A stretch of DNA of 64,000 nt from Rothia sp. HMSC078H08 (GCF_001808955.1 NZ_KV795235.1:62001-126000), one strand, 5' to 3'; shown: positions 17,485 to 27,754, counted from the first letter of the stretch. Notes: generated by a model not told the origin, from the letters alone. Numbers and translations are program-made.

Positions 17485-18699
17485 ATGAGCGAAACTCTCA
17501 ATAGCGGCGAGGCAACCGCACCCGCTGCGACCAAGGTGCCGGTTGAAATCTCGAACGTTCGCCCCGCACCCGGCCAGATTGCCCTGAAAGCACCGCGCCG
17601 TGCGAAGCCGCCCAAGCATATCGCTGACTTCGACATGGCTGGCCGCCGTGAATTTCTGAAGGAACTTGGCTACCAGTCGTTCCGTGCATCCCAGCTGTCC
17701 AAGCACTATTTTGAGCGTCTGGTCACTGACCCCGCTGAGATGACTGACCTGCCGGCTAAGGACCGCGAGCAGATGGTTGCACAGGCGATGCCTCAGCTTC
17801 TGACCCCGGTCCGTACCCTCGAGGCTGACGGTGGCGACACCCTGAAGGTTGTGCACCGCCTCTTTGATGGTGCGCTCATTGAGTCTGTCATCATGCGTTA
17901 TGACAACCGCGTGACCATGTGCATCTCTTCGCAGGCTGGCTGCGGTATGAACTGCCCCTTCTGTGCGACCGGTCAGCAGGGTTTGACTCGCAACCTGTCC
18001 ACCGCGGAAATTGTGGAGCAGGTCGTTGCCGGTGCCCGCTACCTGAAGCAGATGAAGGGCCTGGAAGAAGCAGAAGGCGGTTCTGAGGATACTCGTCCGC
18101 TGCGTGTTTCCAATATTGTCTTCATGGGTATGGGCGAGGCGCTTGCTAACTACAAGGCAACCATGGGTGCTGTGCACCGCCTGATTGACCCTTCGCCCGA
18201 GGGCCTCGGTATTTCTGCTCGCGGTCTGACCATGTCGACCGTGGGCCTGGTGCCGGGTATTCGTAAGTTTGAGCTGGAGAAGCTGCCCATTACTTTGGCG
18301 CTGTCTCTGCACGCTCCGGATGATGAGCTACGTGATGAGCTCATCCCGATTAACCAGCGTTGGAAGGTCGACGAGACTCTGGACGCTGCATACGACTACT
18401 ACCGTACGACCGGCCGCCGCGTTTCCATTGAGTATGCACTGATTCGAGATATTAACGATCAGGGCTGGCGTGCGGATCTGCTCGGTAAGAAGCTGGCTCA
18501 GCGCGGCCGTGGCTGGGTGCACGTGAACCCGATTCCGCTGAACCCGACCCCGGGTTCGAAGTGGACGGCATCCCGTAAGGGCGTTGAGCAGAACTTTGTG
18601 GAGCGTCTGCGTGCACATGGTATTCCGACGACTATTCGTGATACTCGAGGCTCAGATATTGATGGTGCATGCGGTCAGCTTGCCGCTAAGGAAGACTAA
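17485..18699 (+). CDS. rlmN: 23S rRNA (adenine-2503-C2)-methyltransferase / tRNA A37 C2-methyltransferase
   Basis: 404 residues; a radical-SAM enzyme with the CX3CX2C cluster CGMNCPFC at residues 153-160, MGMGEAL, and the C-terminal [15 protein letters not shown] that carries the second catalytic Cys. The GAAG-preceded ATG at 17485 is preferred over an upstream in-frame start at 17440. RlmN methylates A2503 in 23S rRNA and A37 of some tRNAs. The linezolid-resistance enzyme Cfr is a relative but is usually shorter. Confidence 0.93.
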   Translation: MSETLNSGEATAPAATKVPVEISNVRPAPGQIALKAPRRAKPPKHIADFDMAGRREFLKELGYQSFRASQLSKHYFERLVTDPAEMTDLPAKDREQMVAQAMPQLLTPVRTLEADGGDTLKVVHRLFDGALIESVIMRYDNRVTMCISSQAGCGMNCPFCATGQQGLTRNLSTAEIVEQVVAGARYLKQMKGLEEAEGGSEDTRPLRVSNIVFMGMGEALANYKATMGAVHRLIDPSPEGLGISARGLTMSTVGLVPGIRKFELEKLPITLALSLHAPDDELRDELIPINQRWKVDETLDAAYDYYRTTGRRVSIEYALIRDINDQGWRADLLGKKLAQRGRGWVHVNPIPLNPTPGSKWTASRKGVEQNFVERLRAHGIPTTIRDTRGSDIDGACGQLAAKED

Positions 18700-18827
18700 G
18701 TAGCTGAGCTTTGACCGATAAGCGGTGCCCCTTTCCTGCGGATGGAAATCCTCAAGGCTTTCTGGAGCGTGGGGGGAGGGGCTTCTTCCTTTTAAACCTT
18801 AAGTGCCTGATGTCATAAAAATCACGG

Positions 18828-18856
18828 TTGTTTTTCCAGGGTCTTTGCCGTAGAGT
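18828..18856 (+). promoter_or_regulatory. Predicted promoter of infA-rpmJ
   Basis: TTGTTT (18828-18833), exactly 17 nt, TAGAGT (18851-18856). The same -10 hexamer and spacing occur before ppk2 and groES. It gives a leader of about 120 nt before infA. The preceding 18700-18827 holds no gene, only a weak GC-rich possible terminator for rlmN near 18727-18770. Confidence 0.55.
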
Positions 18857-18986
18857 TAACAGTTGGTTGTTTGTGCCAGTGTTAAGTGCGCCTTAAAACG
18901 CCCCAGCACCTCACCGCGGTGAGCTCACAAACAGAAGATACATTTGCCCGCCGCACCTGCGACGGGCACCGACGTTAGCGGAGGAT

Positions 18987-19208
18987 ATGGCTAAGAAAGA
19001 CGGCGTCATCGAGATTGAAGGCTCTGTGGTTGAAGCTCTGCCCAACGCGATGTTCCGTGTTGAGCTGGATAACGGCCACAAGGTTCTCGCACACATCTCG
19101 GGCAAGATGCGTCAGCACTACATTCGCATCCTGCCTGAGGACCGAGTAGTAGTGGAACTGAGCCCCTACGACCTTTCCCGAGGTCGTATCGTCTACCGTT
19201 ACAAGTAA
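18987..19208 (+). CDS. infA: Translation initiation factor IF-1
   Basis: 73 residues, [20 protein letters not shown] to [11 protein letters not shown]: the S1-like OB fold of IF-1 at full length, preceded by GGAGG. It heads the alpha-type ribosomal cluster. Confidence 0.97.
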   Translation: MAKKDGVIEIEGSVVEALPNAMFRVELDNGHKVLAHISGKMRQHYIRILPEDRVVVELSPYDLSRGRIVYRYK

Positions 19209-19332
19209 ACCCGAGATAAACGTCGCCTCTGGCGGCGTTTAAATCGTGTTCAAAGGGATAACGCAGTTCCCCAACGTAAGTGAGGGAACCTCTTATCTCG
19301 CCAGTAATCAAGTTGCAATCAAAAGGAATGCG

Positions 19333-19446
19333 ATGAAGGTCAAGCCGAGCGTTAAGCCGATCTGCGATAAGTGCAAGGTGATCCGCCGTCACGGTGTGGT
19401 CATGGTGATCTGCGAAAACCCGCGCCACAAGCAGCGCCAGGGCTAA
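19333..19446 (+). CDS. rpmJ: 50S ribosomal protein L36 (zinc type)
   Basis: 37 residues, [20 protein letters not shown] onwards, with the C-X2-C ... C ... H zinc ligands (C11, C14, C27, H32). This is the C+ paralogue, with all zinc ligands present. AAAGGAATGCG lies before the ATG. It lies between infA and rpsM. Confidence 0.97.
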   Translation: MKVKPSVKPICDKCKVIRRHGVVMVICENPRHKQRQG

Positions 19447-19626
19447 TCCCTAGCAGCTGACTTCATAGCCGCCCTATAAGAGGGTGGAATTGTCATAGGC
19501 ACCGCTCCGAAGCAACGCCCCAAGAGGCGCCTTCGGATACCTCCGGACTCAGAGGCCGGGGACCGAGCCAGAATAACTCGGGCAGTGATGCTATAGACCT
19601 CTGGAAAACAACAAGGAGAAGCCAGT

Positions 19627-19995
19627 ATGGCACGTCTCGCTGGAGTTGATATTCCCCGCGAAAAGCGCGTGGAAGTTGCTCTCACTTACATCTACGGCGT
19701 GGGCAAGACCCGTGCACACGAAACCCTCGCTGCTACCGGCGTCAACCCTGACACCCGCGTCAAGGACCTGACCGACCAGGAGCTCGTGGCACTTCGTGAC
19801 TTCATCGAAGGCAACTACAAGGTTGAAGGTGATCTTCGCCGCGAGGTTGCAGCTGACATCCGCCGTAAGGTTGAAATCGGTTCCTACCAGGGCCTGCGCC
19901 ACCGCCGCGGCCTGCCGGTTCACGGTCAGCGCACCAAGACTAACGCACGTACCCGCAAGGGTCCGAAGCGTACCGTCGCAGGTAAGAAGAAGTAA
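19627..19995 (+). CDS. rpsM: 30S ribosomal protein S13
   Basis: 122 residues: [29 protein letters not shown], and the C-terminal [20 protein letters not shown] tail that contacts P-site tRNA. AAGGAG precedes the start. Confidence 0.97.
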   Translation: MARLAGVDIPREKRVEVALTYIYGVGKTRAHETLAATGVNPDTRVKDLTDQELVALRDFIEGNYKVEGDLRREVAADIRRKVEIGSYQGLRHRRGLPVHGQRTKTNARTRKGPKRTVAGKKK

Positions 19996-20063
19996 GCAAC
20001 GTTGCTCTGTTGGATATCTCTATCCGACCAACGTATTAGAAAACCTTTGTAGGAGAATCAAAA

Positions 20064-20471
20064 ATGCCTCCCAAGACTCGCGCTGCGGCAGCTCGTAAGA
20101 CCAACCGCCGCAAGGTTAGCAAGAACATCGTTGCTGGTCAGGCTCACATCAAGTCGACCTTCAACAACACCATCGTCTCCATCACCGATCCCACCGGTGC
20201 AGTGATCTCCTGGTCCTCCGCTGGCGACATGGGCTTCAAGGGCTCCCGTAAGTCCACCCCCTACGCCGCACAGCTGGCTGCTGAGGCTGCTGCAAACCGC
20301 GCCAAGGAGCACGGCGTCCGCAAGGTTGACGTGTTCGTCAAGGGCCCCGGTTCCGGTCGCGAAACCGCAATCCGCTCCCTGCAGGCTGCAGGCCTCGAGG
20401 TCGGTTCGATTCAGGACGTTACCCCCGTTGCACACAACGGTTGCCGTCCCCCGAAGCGCCGCCGCGTCTAA
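20064..20471 (+). CDS. rpsK: 30S ribosomal protein S11
   Basis: 135 residues: [35 protein letters not shown], and the C-terminal [17 protein letters not shown]. In many bacteria rpsD (S4) lies between rpsK and rpoA; here the next gene is rpoA after 138 nt, with only a small hairpin between (TTAGGT-CCCTG-ACCTAA). Confidence 0.97.
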   Translation: MPPKTRAAAARKTNRRKVSKNIVAGQAHIKSTFNNTIVSITDPTGAVISWSSAGDMGFKGSRKSTPYAAQLAAEAAANRAKEHGVRKVDVFVKGPGSGRETAIRSLQAAGLEVGSIQDVTPVAHNGCRPPKRRRV

Positions 20472-20609
20472 TTAGGTCCCTGACCTAATCCCTCGACGGG
20501 TACGCTCCACGGAGCTGTACCCGGAGAGTACAGACACCCGTCTGCTTCCTAAGATATGTTTTCCCCAACCTGTGGGCTCATATAGCGGAGCTCACCGAAA
20601 GGAAACAAA

Positions 20610-21602
20610 GTGCTTATTGCACAGCGCCCCACTCTGACTGAAGAGGTCGTAGCGCCCAACCGCTCGCGCTTCACCATCGAGCCTCTGGAGCCCGGTTTCG
20701 GCTACACCATGGGTAACTCCCTCCGCCGTACTCTGCTGTCCTCCATCCCCGGCGCCGCTGTTACCAGCGTCCGCATTGATGGTGTACTGCACGAGTTCAG
20801 CACCGTTCCCGGCGTGACCGAGGACGTCACTGAGATCATCTTGAACATCAAGAAGCTCTCCATCTCTTCTGAGAACGACGAGCCCGTCGTGGCCTACCTG
20901 CGCAAGCAGGGCGAAGGTGAACTGACCGCAGGCGACATCGAGGTTCCCGCTGGCGTGGAGATCCACAACCCGGAACTGCACCTAGCAACCCTGAACGCCT
21001 CGGCAAACTTCAACGCTGAGCTGGTTATCGAGCGCGGTCGCGGCTACGTGACTGCAGCTCAGAACAAGGTCGGCGATGGCGAGATTGGCCGTATCCCGGT
21101 TGACTCCATCTACTCCCCGGTTCTGAAGGTTACCTTCAGCGTGAACGCGACCCGTGTTGAGCAGCGCACCGACTTCGACAGCCTGACCCTGGACGTCGAA
21201 ACCAAGGAAGCCATCGCACCGCGTGACGCCGTTGCTTCTGCAGGCAGCACCCTGGTCGAGCTCTTCGGCCTGGCACGTGAGCTGAACATTGCAGCTGAGG
21301 GTATCGAAGTTGGCCCGTCGCCCGCCGACGAGTCCATGGCCGCTGATCTGGCACTGCCGATCGAGGACCTGAACATGTCCGTCCGCTCCTACAACTGCCT
21401 CAAGCGCGAGGGCATCCACACCGTGGGTGAGCTCGTGACCCGCAGTGAAGCTGACCTGATGGACATCCGTAACTTCGGTGCTAAGTCCATTGACGAGGTC
21501 AAGGCAAAGCTCATTGAGCTCGGCCTGGCTCTGAAGGACTCCCCTCCCGGTTTCGAGCCTGCTGCACGCCCGCTTGATGACGAAGACGGTTCCGGCGAAT
21601 AA
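20610..21602 (+). CDS. rpoA: DNA-directed RNA polymerase subunit alpha
   Basis: 330 residues from a GTG with GAAAGGA upstream. The N-terminal assembly domain ([21 protein letters not shown] in register) is followed by a linker and a C-terminal domain with [20 protein letters not shown] and [14 protein letters not shown], which binds UP elements and activators. Confidence 0.97.
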   Translation: MLIAQRPTLTEEVVAPNRSRFTIEPLEPGFGYTMGNSLRRTLLSSIPGAAVTSVRIDGVLHEFSTVPGVTEDVTEIILNIKKLSISSENDEPVVAYLRKQGEGELTAGDIEVPAGVEIHNPELHLATLNASANFNAELVIERGRGYVTAAQNKVGDGEIGRIPVDSIYSPVLKVTFSVNATRVEQRTDFDSLTLDVETKEAIAPRDAVASAGSTLVELFGLARELNIAAEGIEVGPSPADESMAADLALPIEDLNMSVRSYNCLKREGIHTVGELVTRSEADLMDIRNFGAKSIDEVKAKLIELGLALKDSPPGFEPAARPLDDEDGSGE

Positions 21603-21707
21603 TTTCGACCGAATAGTTCACCCGGTTCCACCGGGATCAGTCAAACTTGATTCCCTAAGAGGCTCCGCTGCTGGGGCGTTAGGGAACGCAACTATGGAGA
21701 TTTAACT

Positions 21708-22361
21708 ATGCCTACTCCCACTAAGGGTCCCCGCCTCGGCGGTTCCCCGACCCACGAGCGCCACATGCTCAACAACCTGTCGGCGCAGCTGTTCCAGCAC
21801 AAGCGCATCACCACCACCCTGACCAAGGCAAAGCGCCTGCGTCCGGTGGCAGAGCGCTTCATCACCTTCGGTAAGAAGGGCGACCTGGCTGCTCGCCGTC
21901 GCGTGCTGCGTTCCATCACCGACAAGTCCGTTGTGCACGAGCTCTTCACCGTTATTGCTCCGGCAATGGCAGAGCGCCCCGGTGGTTACACCCGCATCAT
22001 CAAGATCGGTAACCGCAAGGGTGACAACGCTCCCATGGCAGTCATCGAGCTCGTCATGGAGCCCGTTGCAACCCAGGGTGCAGTTGCTGAGGCAACCAAG
22101 GTTGCTGAGAAGGCAGCTGAGGCTCCCAAGGCTGAAGCAGCTGAGGGCCTGCCCGCAGGTTCCCACGCACCCCTGGAGTCCGGCGAGGCTCCCGAGGGCT
22201 TCGAGGTTAAGGGTAACGCCGATTCCATGAAGTACCACGTGCCCGGTTCCCGCTGGTACACCAGCACCAAGGCTGAAATCTGGTTCGACTCCGCTGAGTC
22301 GGCAGAGGCTGCAGGTTACGCCCCCGCAGGTGGCGCAGCAGCACAGAAGGTTTCCGAGTAA
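21708..22361 (+). CDS. rplQ: 50S ribosomal protein L17 with a C-terminal extension domain
   Basis: 217 residues. The first about 118 are normal L17 ([20 protein letters not shown] in register, [31 protein letters not shown]). Then comes an Ala/Glu/Lys linker (about 122-150), followed by a small conserved-looking module, [20 protein letters not shown] and [19 protein letters not shown] (about 168-208). This module resembles the short YHxPGxxYY...EAxAAGY (sunset-type) domain seen at the ends of other actinobacterial proteins; that assignment is from memory of the motif. L17 lies near the tunnel exit, so the extension would be surface exposed. Confidence 0.92.
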   Translation: MPTPTKGPRLGGSPTHERHMLNNLSAQLFQHKRITTTLTKAKRLRPVAERFITFGKKGDLAARRRVLRSITDKSVVHELFTVIAPAMAERPGGYTRIIKIGNRKGDNAPMAVIELVMEPVATQGAVAEATKVAEKAAEAPKAEAAEGLPAGSHAPLESGEAPEGFEVKGNADSMKYHVPGSRWYTSTKAEIWFDSAESAEAAGYAPAGGAAAQKVSE

Positions 22362-22400
22362 TACGGATCCCAGCTGATTTAGGCTAAGCCTAAAATATGT

Positions 22401-22434
22401 CAATCCGCCGTCCACTATTGTGGGCGGCGGATTG
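22401..22434 (+). terminator. Hairpin after rplQ
   Basis: A 15-bp stem, CAATCCGCCGTCCAC with GTGGGCGGCGGATTG (one G-T pair), and a TATT loop, 40 nt after rplQ. No T-run follows. Just before it is a 17-nt palindrome TTTAGGCTAAGCCTAAA (22379-22395). Confidence 0.6.
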
Positions 22435-22534
22435 GCGTATCTGCATACTTAAGAGGACACGGTTCTTTGCGCATTCGCTATCCAAGAGCCGGCCCGTAGT
22501 CTTCAATCGTCCTTTACCGCTGAAAGGCACACCA

Positions 22535-23500
22535 ATGCATAACGCTACTTCTTTAGAGAATTACGAAGAGCAGCCCTTCACCGCTACGCACCGCGTGCGA
22601 ATTGATTGTGCTTACGACGGTTCTCTTTTCAGCGGGTGGGCAGCCCAGCCGAACCTGGTCACCGTGCAGGGAGTTATCGAGAACGCCCTCGAGCTGATTC
22701 TGCGGGCGCCTCACCGTGTGGTGGTTGCGGGTCGAACGGATGCGGGAGTGCACGCAGAAGCCCAAACCTTGCACTGCGATCTGAGTGATGAGGACTGGAC
22801 TCGCCTGCAGGGGCGAACGGGGGAAGATGACCCGACGGCTGCCCTGGGGCGCCGCCTCACCGGGGCTCTGCAACGCTGCCTTTACGATGCGGAAGAACAA
22901 CTCAACCTTCCGAAGAACGTTCGCGGCATTTTGCAGGGCGCTATTCAGATTCACAGGGTTGCTGAGGTTCCCTTCGATTTTGATGCGCGCTTCTCGGCTA
23001 CCGGTCGCCGCTACGTATATCGCATTGCAGATGGCGCGGCAGACGGTCTTAACCCTCTGCACCGTACCTACACCTGGGCGGTACCTGAGCACCTGGATTG
23101 TGCTGATCTTAACCAGTCGGCGCAGCAGCTACTCGGCCTGCGTGATTTCCTCTCCTTCTGCAAGCCGCGTGAAGGCGCGACCACGATTCGTGAGCTGCGA
23201 GAGCTTAGCTTCACTCGTACTGAAAGTGGCCTTATTGAGGTGCGTGTGGTGGCTGATGCCTTCTGCCATCACATGGTGCGTTCGCTTGTGGGCGCGTTGG
23301 TGCTCTACGGAACGGGCAAACGTGACGCAGCCTGGTTGCGTGAGCGGATCGAGAACCCGGGACGCGAGGCTTCGCTGACTCTGGCGCCTCCGCATGCTCT
23401 GGCACTAGCTGAGATTTATTACCCTGCTCCGGAGTTGTATGGAGAGCAGGCGGAACGTGCTCGAGCAAAGCGCGAGGACCATGAAGCACAGAGTGCTTAA
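22535..23500 (+). CDS. truA: tRNA pseudouridine(38-40) synthase
   Basis: 321 residues. The catalytic Asp is in AGRTDAGVHAEAQ near residue 70; RIDCAYDGSLFSGWAAQP and HMVRSLVGALV are further family motifs. The ATG at 22535 preceded by GAAAGG is chosen over an in-frame upstream start at 22397, which would begin inside the rplQ terminator hairpin. It isomerises U38-U40 in the anticodon stem-loop. The rplQ-truA-rplM-rpsI order is common in Gram-positives. Confidence 0.94.
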   Translation: MHNATSLENYEEQPFTATHRVRIDCAYDGSLFSGWAAQPNLVTVQGVIENALELILRAPHRVVVAGRTDAGVHAEAQTLHCDLSDEDWTRLQGRTGEDDPTAALGRRLTGALQRCLYDAEEQLNLPKNVRGILQGAIQIHRVAEVPFDFDARFSATGRRYVYRIADGAADGLNPLHRTYTWAVPEHLDCADLNQSAQQLLGLRDFLSFCKPREGATTIRELRELSFTRTESGLIEVRVVADAFCHHMVRSLVGALVLYGTGKRDAAWLRERIENPGREASLTLAPPHALALAEIYYPAPELYGEQAERARAKREDHEAQSA

Positions 23501-23864
23501 CGCCCTGTATATATTGAGCCCCGTCACGTTGCTCATGTGCCGTGAAGCGTCGCGGGGGAGCACAACTACCTCCGGTGAATTACACGGATGGAATTTAAAA
23601 TGTGTTTAAGACAAAAAAGCCCTATTTTTAAGGCTTTGGCGGTGGATTAAGCACTCGACGTCCTGTATAGTCTTGATATGTTGTGCGTGTTCTACCCGAG
23701 CGCGCTCTAAATCGCTGTCTAGTTGCAGGACGTTAAGGCGGTCTAGAGTACGGGAAGAACGGGCGGCAGCTCGGTCCTCACCCGGGTGTTCGTCATGCAC
23801 GTAAGTAAAAGGCGCGATACCCAACTAAGCGCCGTATGTACATTTCGAGACAAAGGCCAATATT
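23501..23864 (+). promoter_or_regulatory. Intergenic region and probable long leader of rplM-rpsI
   Basis: No gene. A small bidirectional hairpin AAAGCC...GGCTTT (23616-23637) may terminate truA. Downstream, TATAGT (about 23669) is a good -10 with a poor -35, which would give a leader of some 190 nt before rplM. The leader contains several GC-rich complementary stretches and could carry ribosomal-protein feedback control. Confidence 0.4.
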
Positions 23865-24308
23865 TTGCGCACTTATACTCCCAAGCCCGGCGAAGTCGAG
23901 CGCCAGTGGCACGTCATTGACGCCACCGACGTTGTTCTCGGCCGCCTCGCAAGCCAGACCGCTATCCTGCTGCGCGGTAAGCACAAGCCGACTTTTGCTC
24001 CCCACGTTGACACCGGTGACTTCGTTATCATCGTGAACGCTGAGAAGGTCGCCCTGACCGGTGCAAAGCTCGAGCAGAAGCGTGCATACCGCCACTCGGG
24101 TTACCCCGGCGGTCTGAAGTCCGTGAACTACGCAGAGCTGCTTGAGACCAACCCCGTTCGCGCGGTTGAGAAGGCTGTCAAGGGCATGCTGCCCAAGAAC
24201 AAGCTTGCTGCACAGCAGCTCAAGAAGCTGAAGGTCTACGCTGGCCCCGAGCACCCGCACGCGGCACAGCAGCCCAAGACCTACGAATTCAACCAGGTCG
24301 CCCAGTAA
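23865..24308 (+). CDS. rplM: 50S ribosomal protein L13
   Basis: 147 residues from a TTG start with AAAGG upstream; reading [20 protein letters not shown] matches the family N-terminus exactly, so TTG is correct. Later blocks are [19 protein letters not shown] and [19 protein letters not shown]. The TTG may lower expression or be a point of control. Confidence 0.95.
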   Translation: MRTYTPKPGEVERQWHVIDATDVVLGRLASQTAILLRGKHKPTFAPHVDTGDFVIIVNAEKVALTGAKLEQKRAYRHSGYPGGLKSVNYAELLETNPVRAVEKAVKGMLPKNKLAAQQLKKLKVYAGPEHPHAAQQPKTYEFNQVAQ

Positions 24309-24339
24309 TTCGGGCCTACGAGAAACAATAGGAGAAATC

Positions 24340-24831
24340 GTGGCTCAGAACGAAGAGCTGATCGTAGTCGAGGAAGAGCTGACCAGCTACACCTCGGAGT
24401 CCGCTGCCCCCGCAGCGGCTAAGGCAGCACGCCCGGCCCTGACTGTTGCAGGCGCAGCAGTTGGTCGCCGCAAGGAAGCAGTAGCACGCGTTCGCGTTGT
24501 GCCCGGTTCCGGCAACTGGACCATCAACGGCCGTAGCCTGGAAGACTACTTCCCCAACAAGCTGCACCAGCAGGACGTCAACCAGCCCTTCAAGCTCCTG
24601 GAGCTCGAGGGCGCATACGACGTCATCGCACGCATCAACGGTGGTGGCCCCTCCGGCCAGGCAGGTGCTCTGCGCCTGGGTATCGCTCGTGCACTGAACG
24701 AGATCGACCGCGAGAACAACCGCCCCGCACTGAAGAAGGCTGGCTACCTGACCCGTGACGCACGCGTCATCGAGCGTAAGAAGGCTGGTCTTAAGAAGGC
24801 ACGCAAGGCTTCGCAGTTCTCCAAGCGTTAA
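24340..24831 (+). CDS. rpsI: 30S ribosomal protein S9
   Basis: 163 residues from GTG with GGAGAAATC before it. The core begins near residue 43 ([18 protein letters not shown]) and ends [12 protein letters not shown], the tail whose terminal KR contacts P-site tRNA. The first about 40 acidic/Ala-rich residues are an actinobacterial extension. Confidence 0.96.
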   Translation: MAQNEELIVVEEELTSYTSESAAPAAAKAARPALTVAGAAVGRRKEAVARVRVVPGSGNWTINGRSLEDYFPNKLHQQDVNQPFKLLELEGAYDVIARINGGGPSGQAGALRLGIARALNEIDRENNRPALKKAGYLTRDARVIERKKAGLKKARKASQFSKR

Positions 24832-24853
24832 TCGCTGGTTTTTACGAAGCGTT

Positions 24854-24887
24854 ACGCCCCGCTTCTCCTTCGGGAGAATCGGGGCGT
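24854..24887 (+). terminator. Intrinsic terminator after rpsI
   Basis: The stem ACGCCCCG-C-TTCTCC with GGAGAA-T-CGGGGCGT closes on a TTCG loop and runs into TTT. Confidence 0.9.
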
Positions 24888-24945
24888 TTTGCGTATCTAT
24901 CCACCGTGAGCGTTACAAGGTTATAGGTGCATATAACTGTTACGT

Positions 24946-24974
24946 TTGTTCATCGAAGAGCACACCGGTAGAGT
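24946..24974 (+). promoter_or_regulatory. Predicted promoter of ppk2
   Basis: TTGTTC (24946-24951), 17 nt, TAGAGT (24969-24974), placed about 37 nt before the ppk2 ATG. Confidence 0.55.
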
Positions 24975-25010
24975 TAAAGAGTCAAAGCAGACAGGAAGAA
25001 AAGAGTACTC

Positions 25011-26078
25011 ATGGCAGAGCAGAATCCCTCCACCCAGCCCGAAGAGAAGGCAGTGGAGGCTCCTCAGGCTGAAGCCCACCAGCACGCCGCTGAAGGCGCA
25101 CACGCACACACCGGTTCTGAGAAGAAACAAGCCATCAAGGAAGCCCTGAAGCCCCAGGCGCGCCGTACCTCCGTTGTCGAGGACTACTCGGCAGAGCTGG
25201 ACGAAATGGCTTCCCTCACCCGCGCCCTCGGCAAGGACAAGAAGGACGACGAAACCTCGCAGGCATGGAAGAAGGGTTACCCCTACGACACCAAGCTCAG
25301 CCGTAAGGCATACGAGAAGGAAAAGCGTGCCCTGCAGATTGAGCTGCTGAAGCTGCAGCTCTGGGCTAAGTCCACCGGTCAGAAGATCCTCATCATCTTC
25401 GAAGGCCGTGACGCAGCAGGTAAGGGTGGCTCCATCAAGCGCTTCACCGAGCACCTGAACCCCCGTGGCGCTCGCGTTGTGGCACTGGAGAAGCCGACCG
25501 ACATCGAGCAGACCCAGTGGTACTTCCAGCGTTACATCAAGCACCTGCCCTCCGGCGGCGAAATCGTCCTGATGGACCGCTCCTGGTACAACCGTGCCGG
25601 CGTTGAGCGCGTTATGGGCTACTGCACCCAGGCACAGTACTTCGAGTTCATGCGCGAAGTTCCGGACCTGGAGCGCATGCTGGTGAACTCCGGTATCCAT
25701 ATCATCAAGTTCTGGTTCTCCGTCACCCGCGAAGAGCAGCTCGCACGCTTCACCTCCCGCCGTACCGACCCGGTCCGCCAGTGGAAGCTTTCCCCCACCG
25801 ACCTGGCATCTCTGGACAAGTGGGACGACTACACCGCGGCAAAGGAAGCAATGTTCTTCTACACCCACACCGGTGACGCCCCCTGGACCGTTATCAAGTC
25901 CAACGACAAGAAGCGCGCACGTCTGGAAGCAATGCGTTACGTGCTCTCCCAGTTCGACTACCCCTCCAAGGACGAGGCAGTCGTGGGCGAGCTCGACTCG
26001 CTGATCGTTCGCTCCGCATCACACGTCTTCGAGGACGAGTCCGGTGACTCCCCCGACGGCTTCCCCGTCGTCAAGTAA
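25011..26078 (+). CDS. ppk2: Polyphosphate kinase 2
   Basis: 355 residues. Walker A FEGRDAAGKGGS (about 129-140), the LNPRGARVVALEKPT segment, and the Walker B/lid block MDRSWYNRAGVERVMGY are PPK2 hallmarks; a single domain indicates the one-domain subfamily. PPK2 transfers phosphate between polyphosphate and nucleoside di- or monophosphates. An acidic, His-containing stretch of about 75 residues precedes the catalytic domain. It is transcribed alone, with its own promoter and terminator. Confidence 0.92.
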   Translation: MAEQNPSTQPEEKAVEAPQAEAHQHAAEGAHAHTGSEKKQAIKEALKPQARRTSVVEDYSAELDEMASLTRALGKDKKDDETSQAWKKGYPYDTKLSRKAYEKEKRALQIELLKLQLWAKSTGQKILIIFEGRDAAGKGGSIKRFTEHLNPRGARVVALEKPTDIEQTQWYFQRYIKHLPSGGEIVLMDRSWYNRAGVERVMGYCTQAQYFEFMREVPDLERMLVNSGIHIIKFWFSVTREEQLARFTSRRTDPVRQWKLSPTDLASLDKWDDYTAAKEAMFFYTHTGDAPWTVIKSNDKKRARLEAMRYVLSQFDYPSKDEAVVGELDSLIVRSASHVFEDESGDSPDGFPVVK

Positions 26079-26148
26079 GCGTGGATAAATAGGGGAGAAT
26101 AAAAACTCAACCCTACGGCGATATAACCGCCAAATAGCTTGCATTATG

Positions 26149-26199
26149 AAGGTGCCTGTCTCTCTTTTCCCAACCCCGGGAACGGAGAGCAGGCACCTT
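26149..26199 (+). terminator. Intrinsic terminator after ppk2
   Basis: AAGGTGCCTG pairs with CAGGCACCTT, with a second inner stem CTCTC/GGAGAG and CC/GG loop pairs, ending TTTGCG. Confidence 0.85.
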
Positions 26200-26309
26200 T
26201 GCGCGTCTGCAGAAATATTAGCTATGAAGCAGATATGTAGCCGCTGAAAATCACTTTCTGATTATGAAGAATTTACGGTGTATGCGCCTAAGCAGAGTTA
26301 CGCACAACG

Positions 26310-26315
26310 TAAAAT
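26310..26315 (+). promoter_or_regulatory. -10 element for a likely leaderless glmM mRNA
   Basis: TAAAAT ends 6 nt before the GTG start, so transcription would begin at or beside the start codon. No useful Shine-Dalgarno can fit. Confidence 0.5.
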
Positions 26316-26321
26316 AAAAGG

Positions 26322-27680
26322 GTGACTGAACGACTTTTTGGAACCGACGGCGTACGCGGTCTGGCAAACGATGTAATTACTCCCGCCCTGGCTATGGAGC
26401 TCGCGCAGGCGGCTTCTATTGTTCTGGGCTTTGACACGGTAGAAGAGGGCGTACGCCCCCGTGCCGTGATTGCAAATGACTCCCGATCCTCTGCAGACTT
26501 TATTGTCTCTGCGATGAAGGCTGGCTTCGCTAGCGCAGGTGTTGACGTGCTGGATGCCGGCATTGTCCCCACCCCCGCAGCAGCTTACCTGGTGGCACAC
26601 ACCGGTGCTGACTTCGGCGTGATGATTTCTGCATCGCACAACCCTGCAGCGGACAACGGTATTAAGTTCCTGGCTCGTGGCGGCCAGAAGCTGGAAGACT
26701 CCGTTGAGGACGCTATTGAGCGCGTTTACCGCGAGAAGTCCTTCCGCTACCCGACCGGTGGTGCTGTGGGTACCGTCAAGCCCCTGGAGAACGGTACCGA
26801 GGCTTACGTGAAGCACCTGGTCTCCACCCTGCCCGATGGCAAGCCCCTCGCAGGCATGAAGATTGTTCTGGACTGTGCAAACGGTGCAGCCTACGCGGCG
26901 TCCCCGGCAACCTTCGAGGCACTGGGTGCAGAGGTCATCGCACTGGCTGTAGAGCCCAACGGCACCAACATCAACGACGGTGTGGGCTCCACCCACCCCG
27001 AGAAGCTGCAGGCAGCTGTCGTTGAGCACGGCGCGGACCTCGGTATCGCCCACGACGGTGACTCCGACCGTTGCCAGGCAGTTGACGAAAAGGGCAACCT
27101 GGTAGATGGCGACCAGATCATGGCTATCCTGGCTGTTGCCGCTAAGCGCGAAGGTAAGCTCGCAAAGGACACCCTCGTCGCAACCGTAATGAGCAGCCTG
27201 GGCCTGGAACTGTACCTGCGCGAGCACGGTATTACCCTGGGCCGTACCGCTGTGGGTGACCGCTACGTCCTCGAGTCTATGCGCGAGCACGGCTACAACC
27301 TTGGCGGCGAGCAGTCCGGCCACGTCATCATGAGCGACTACGCAACCACCGGTGACGGCGTTCTGACCGGCATCCAGCTGGCTGCAGAGGTGGCTCGTAG
27401 CGGTCAGACCCTCTCGGAGCTGGCATCGCGTATGCAACCCACCCCGCAGCGTCTAATCAACGTCAAGGGCGTTGACCGTGCGGCGGTCAAGACCAACGAG
27501 GCGCTCGCTACCGCTGTGAGCGAGGCTGAAGGCGTACTGGGCGAGAGCGGCCGCGTGCTGCTGCGTGCATCCGGCACCGAGCCTCTGGTCCGCGTGATGG
27601 TTGAAGCTGCAACCCAGGAGCAGGCTGATGAGGTTGCTCAGCAGCTGGCTGGCGTTGTGGCTAAGGAACTGGCACTCTAA
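26322..27680 (+). CDS. glmM: Phosphoglucosamine mutase
   Basis: 452 residues from GTG ([16 protein letters not shown] is the family N-terminus). The active-site [12 protein letters not shown] carries the phosphorylated Ser105; the metal loop DGDSDRC and the sugar-binding GEQSGH follow; the C-terminal phosphate-binding [14 protein letters not shown] is intact. It converts glucosamine-6-P to glucosamine-1-P for UDP-GlcNAc. It works with glmS at 30742, though the two are not in one operon. Confidence 0.96.
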   Translation: MTERLFGTDGVRGLANDVITPALAMELAQAASIVLGFDTVEEGVRPRAVIANDSRSSADFIVSAMKAGFASAGVDVLDAGIVPTPAAAYLVAHTGADFGVMISASHNPAADNGIKFLARGGQKLEDSVEDAIERVYREKSFRYPTGGAVGTVKPLENGTEAYVKHLVSTLPDGKPLAGMKIVLDCANGAAYAASPATFEALGAEVIALAVEPNGTNINDGVGSTHPEKLQAAVVEHGADLGIAHDGDSDRCQAVDEKGNLVDGDQIMAILAVAAKREGKLAKDTLVATVMSSLGLELYLREHGITLGRTAVGDRYVLESMREHGYNLGGEQSGHVIMSDYATTGDGVLTGIQLAAEVARSGQTLSELASRMQPTPQRLINVKGVDRAAVKTNEALATAVSEAEGVLGESGRVLLRASGTEPLVRVMVEAATQEQADEVAQQLAGVVAKELAL

Positions 27681-27719
27681 ACGTATCCTTCCGGTGCGAA
27701 GACCGCAATGGAGGATAGA

Positions 27720-27754
27720 GAAGGGCTGGGAAGGTGTTACCTTCCCAGCCCTTC
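27720..27754 (+). terminator. Intrinsic terminator after glmM
   Basis: A perfect 16-bp stem, GAAGGGCTGGGAAGGT and its complement, around GTT, followed by TTCGTT. Confidence 0.88.

Noticed and set aside
17485..18699. Cfr-type antibiotic resistance methyltransferase instead of RlmN
   Set aside because: Length, the N-terminal domain and the neighbourhood of housekeeping genes fit the universal RlmN.
22379..22395. Palindrome TTTAGGCTAAGCCTAAA considered as an iron-regulator box upstream of truA
   Set aside because: Its half-site spacing does not fit the 19-bp DtxR consensus, and neither rplQ nor truA has an iron connection; kept only as part of the terminator context.
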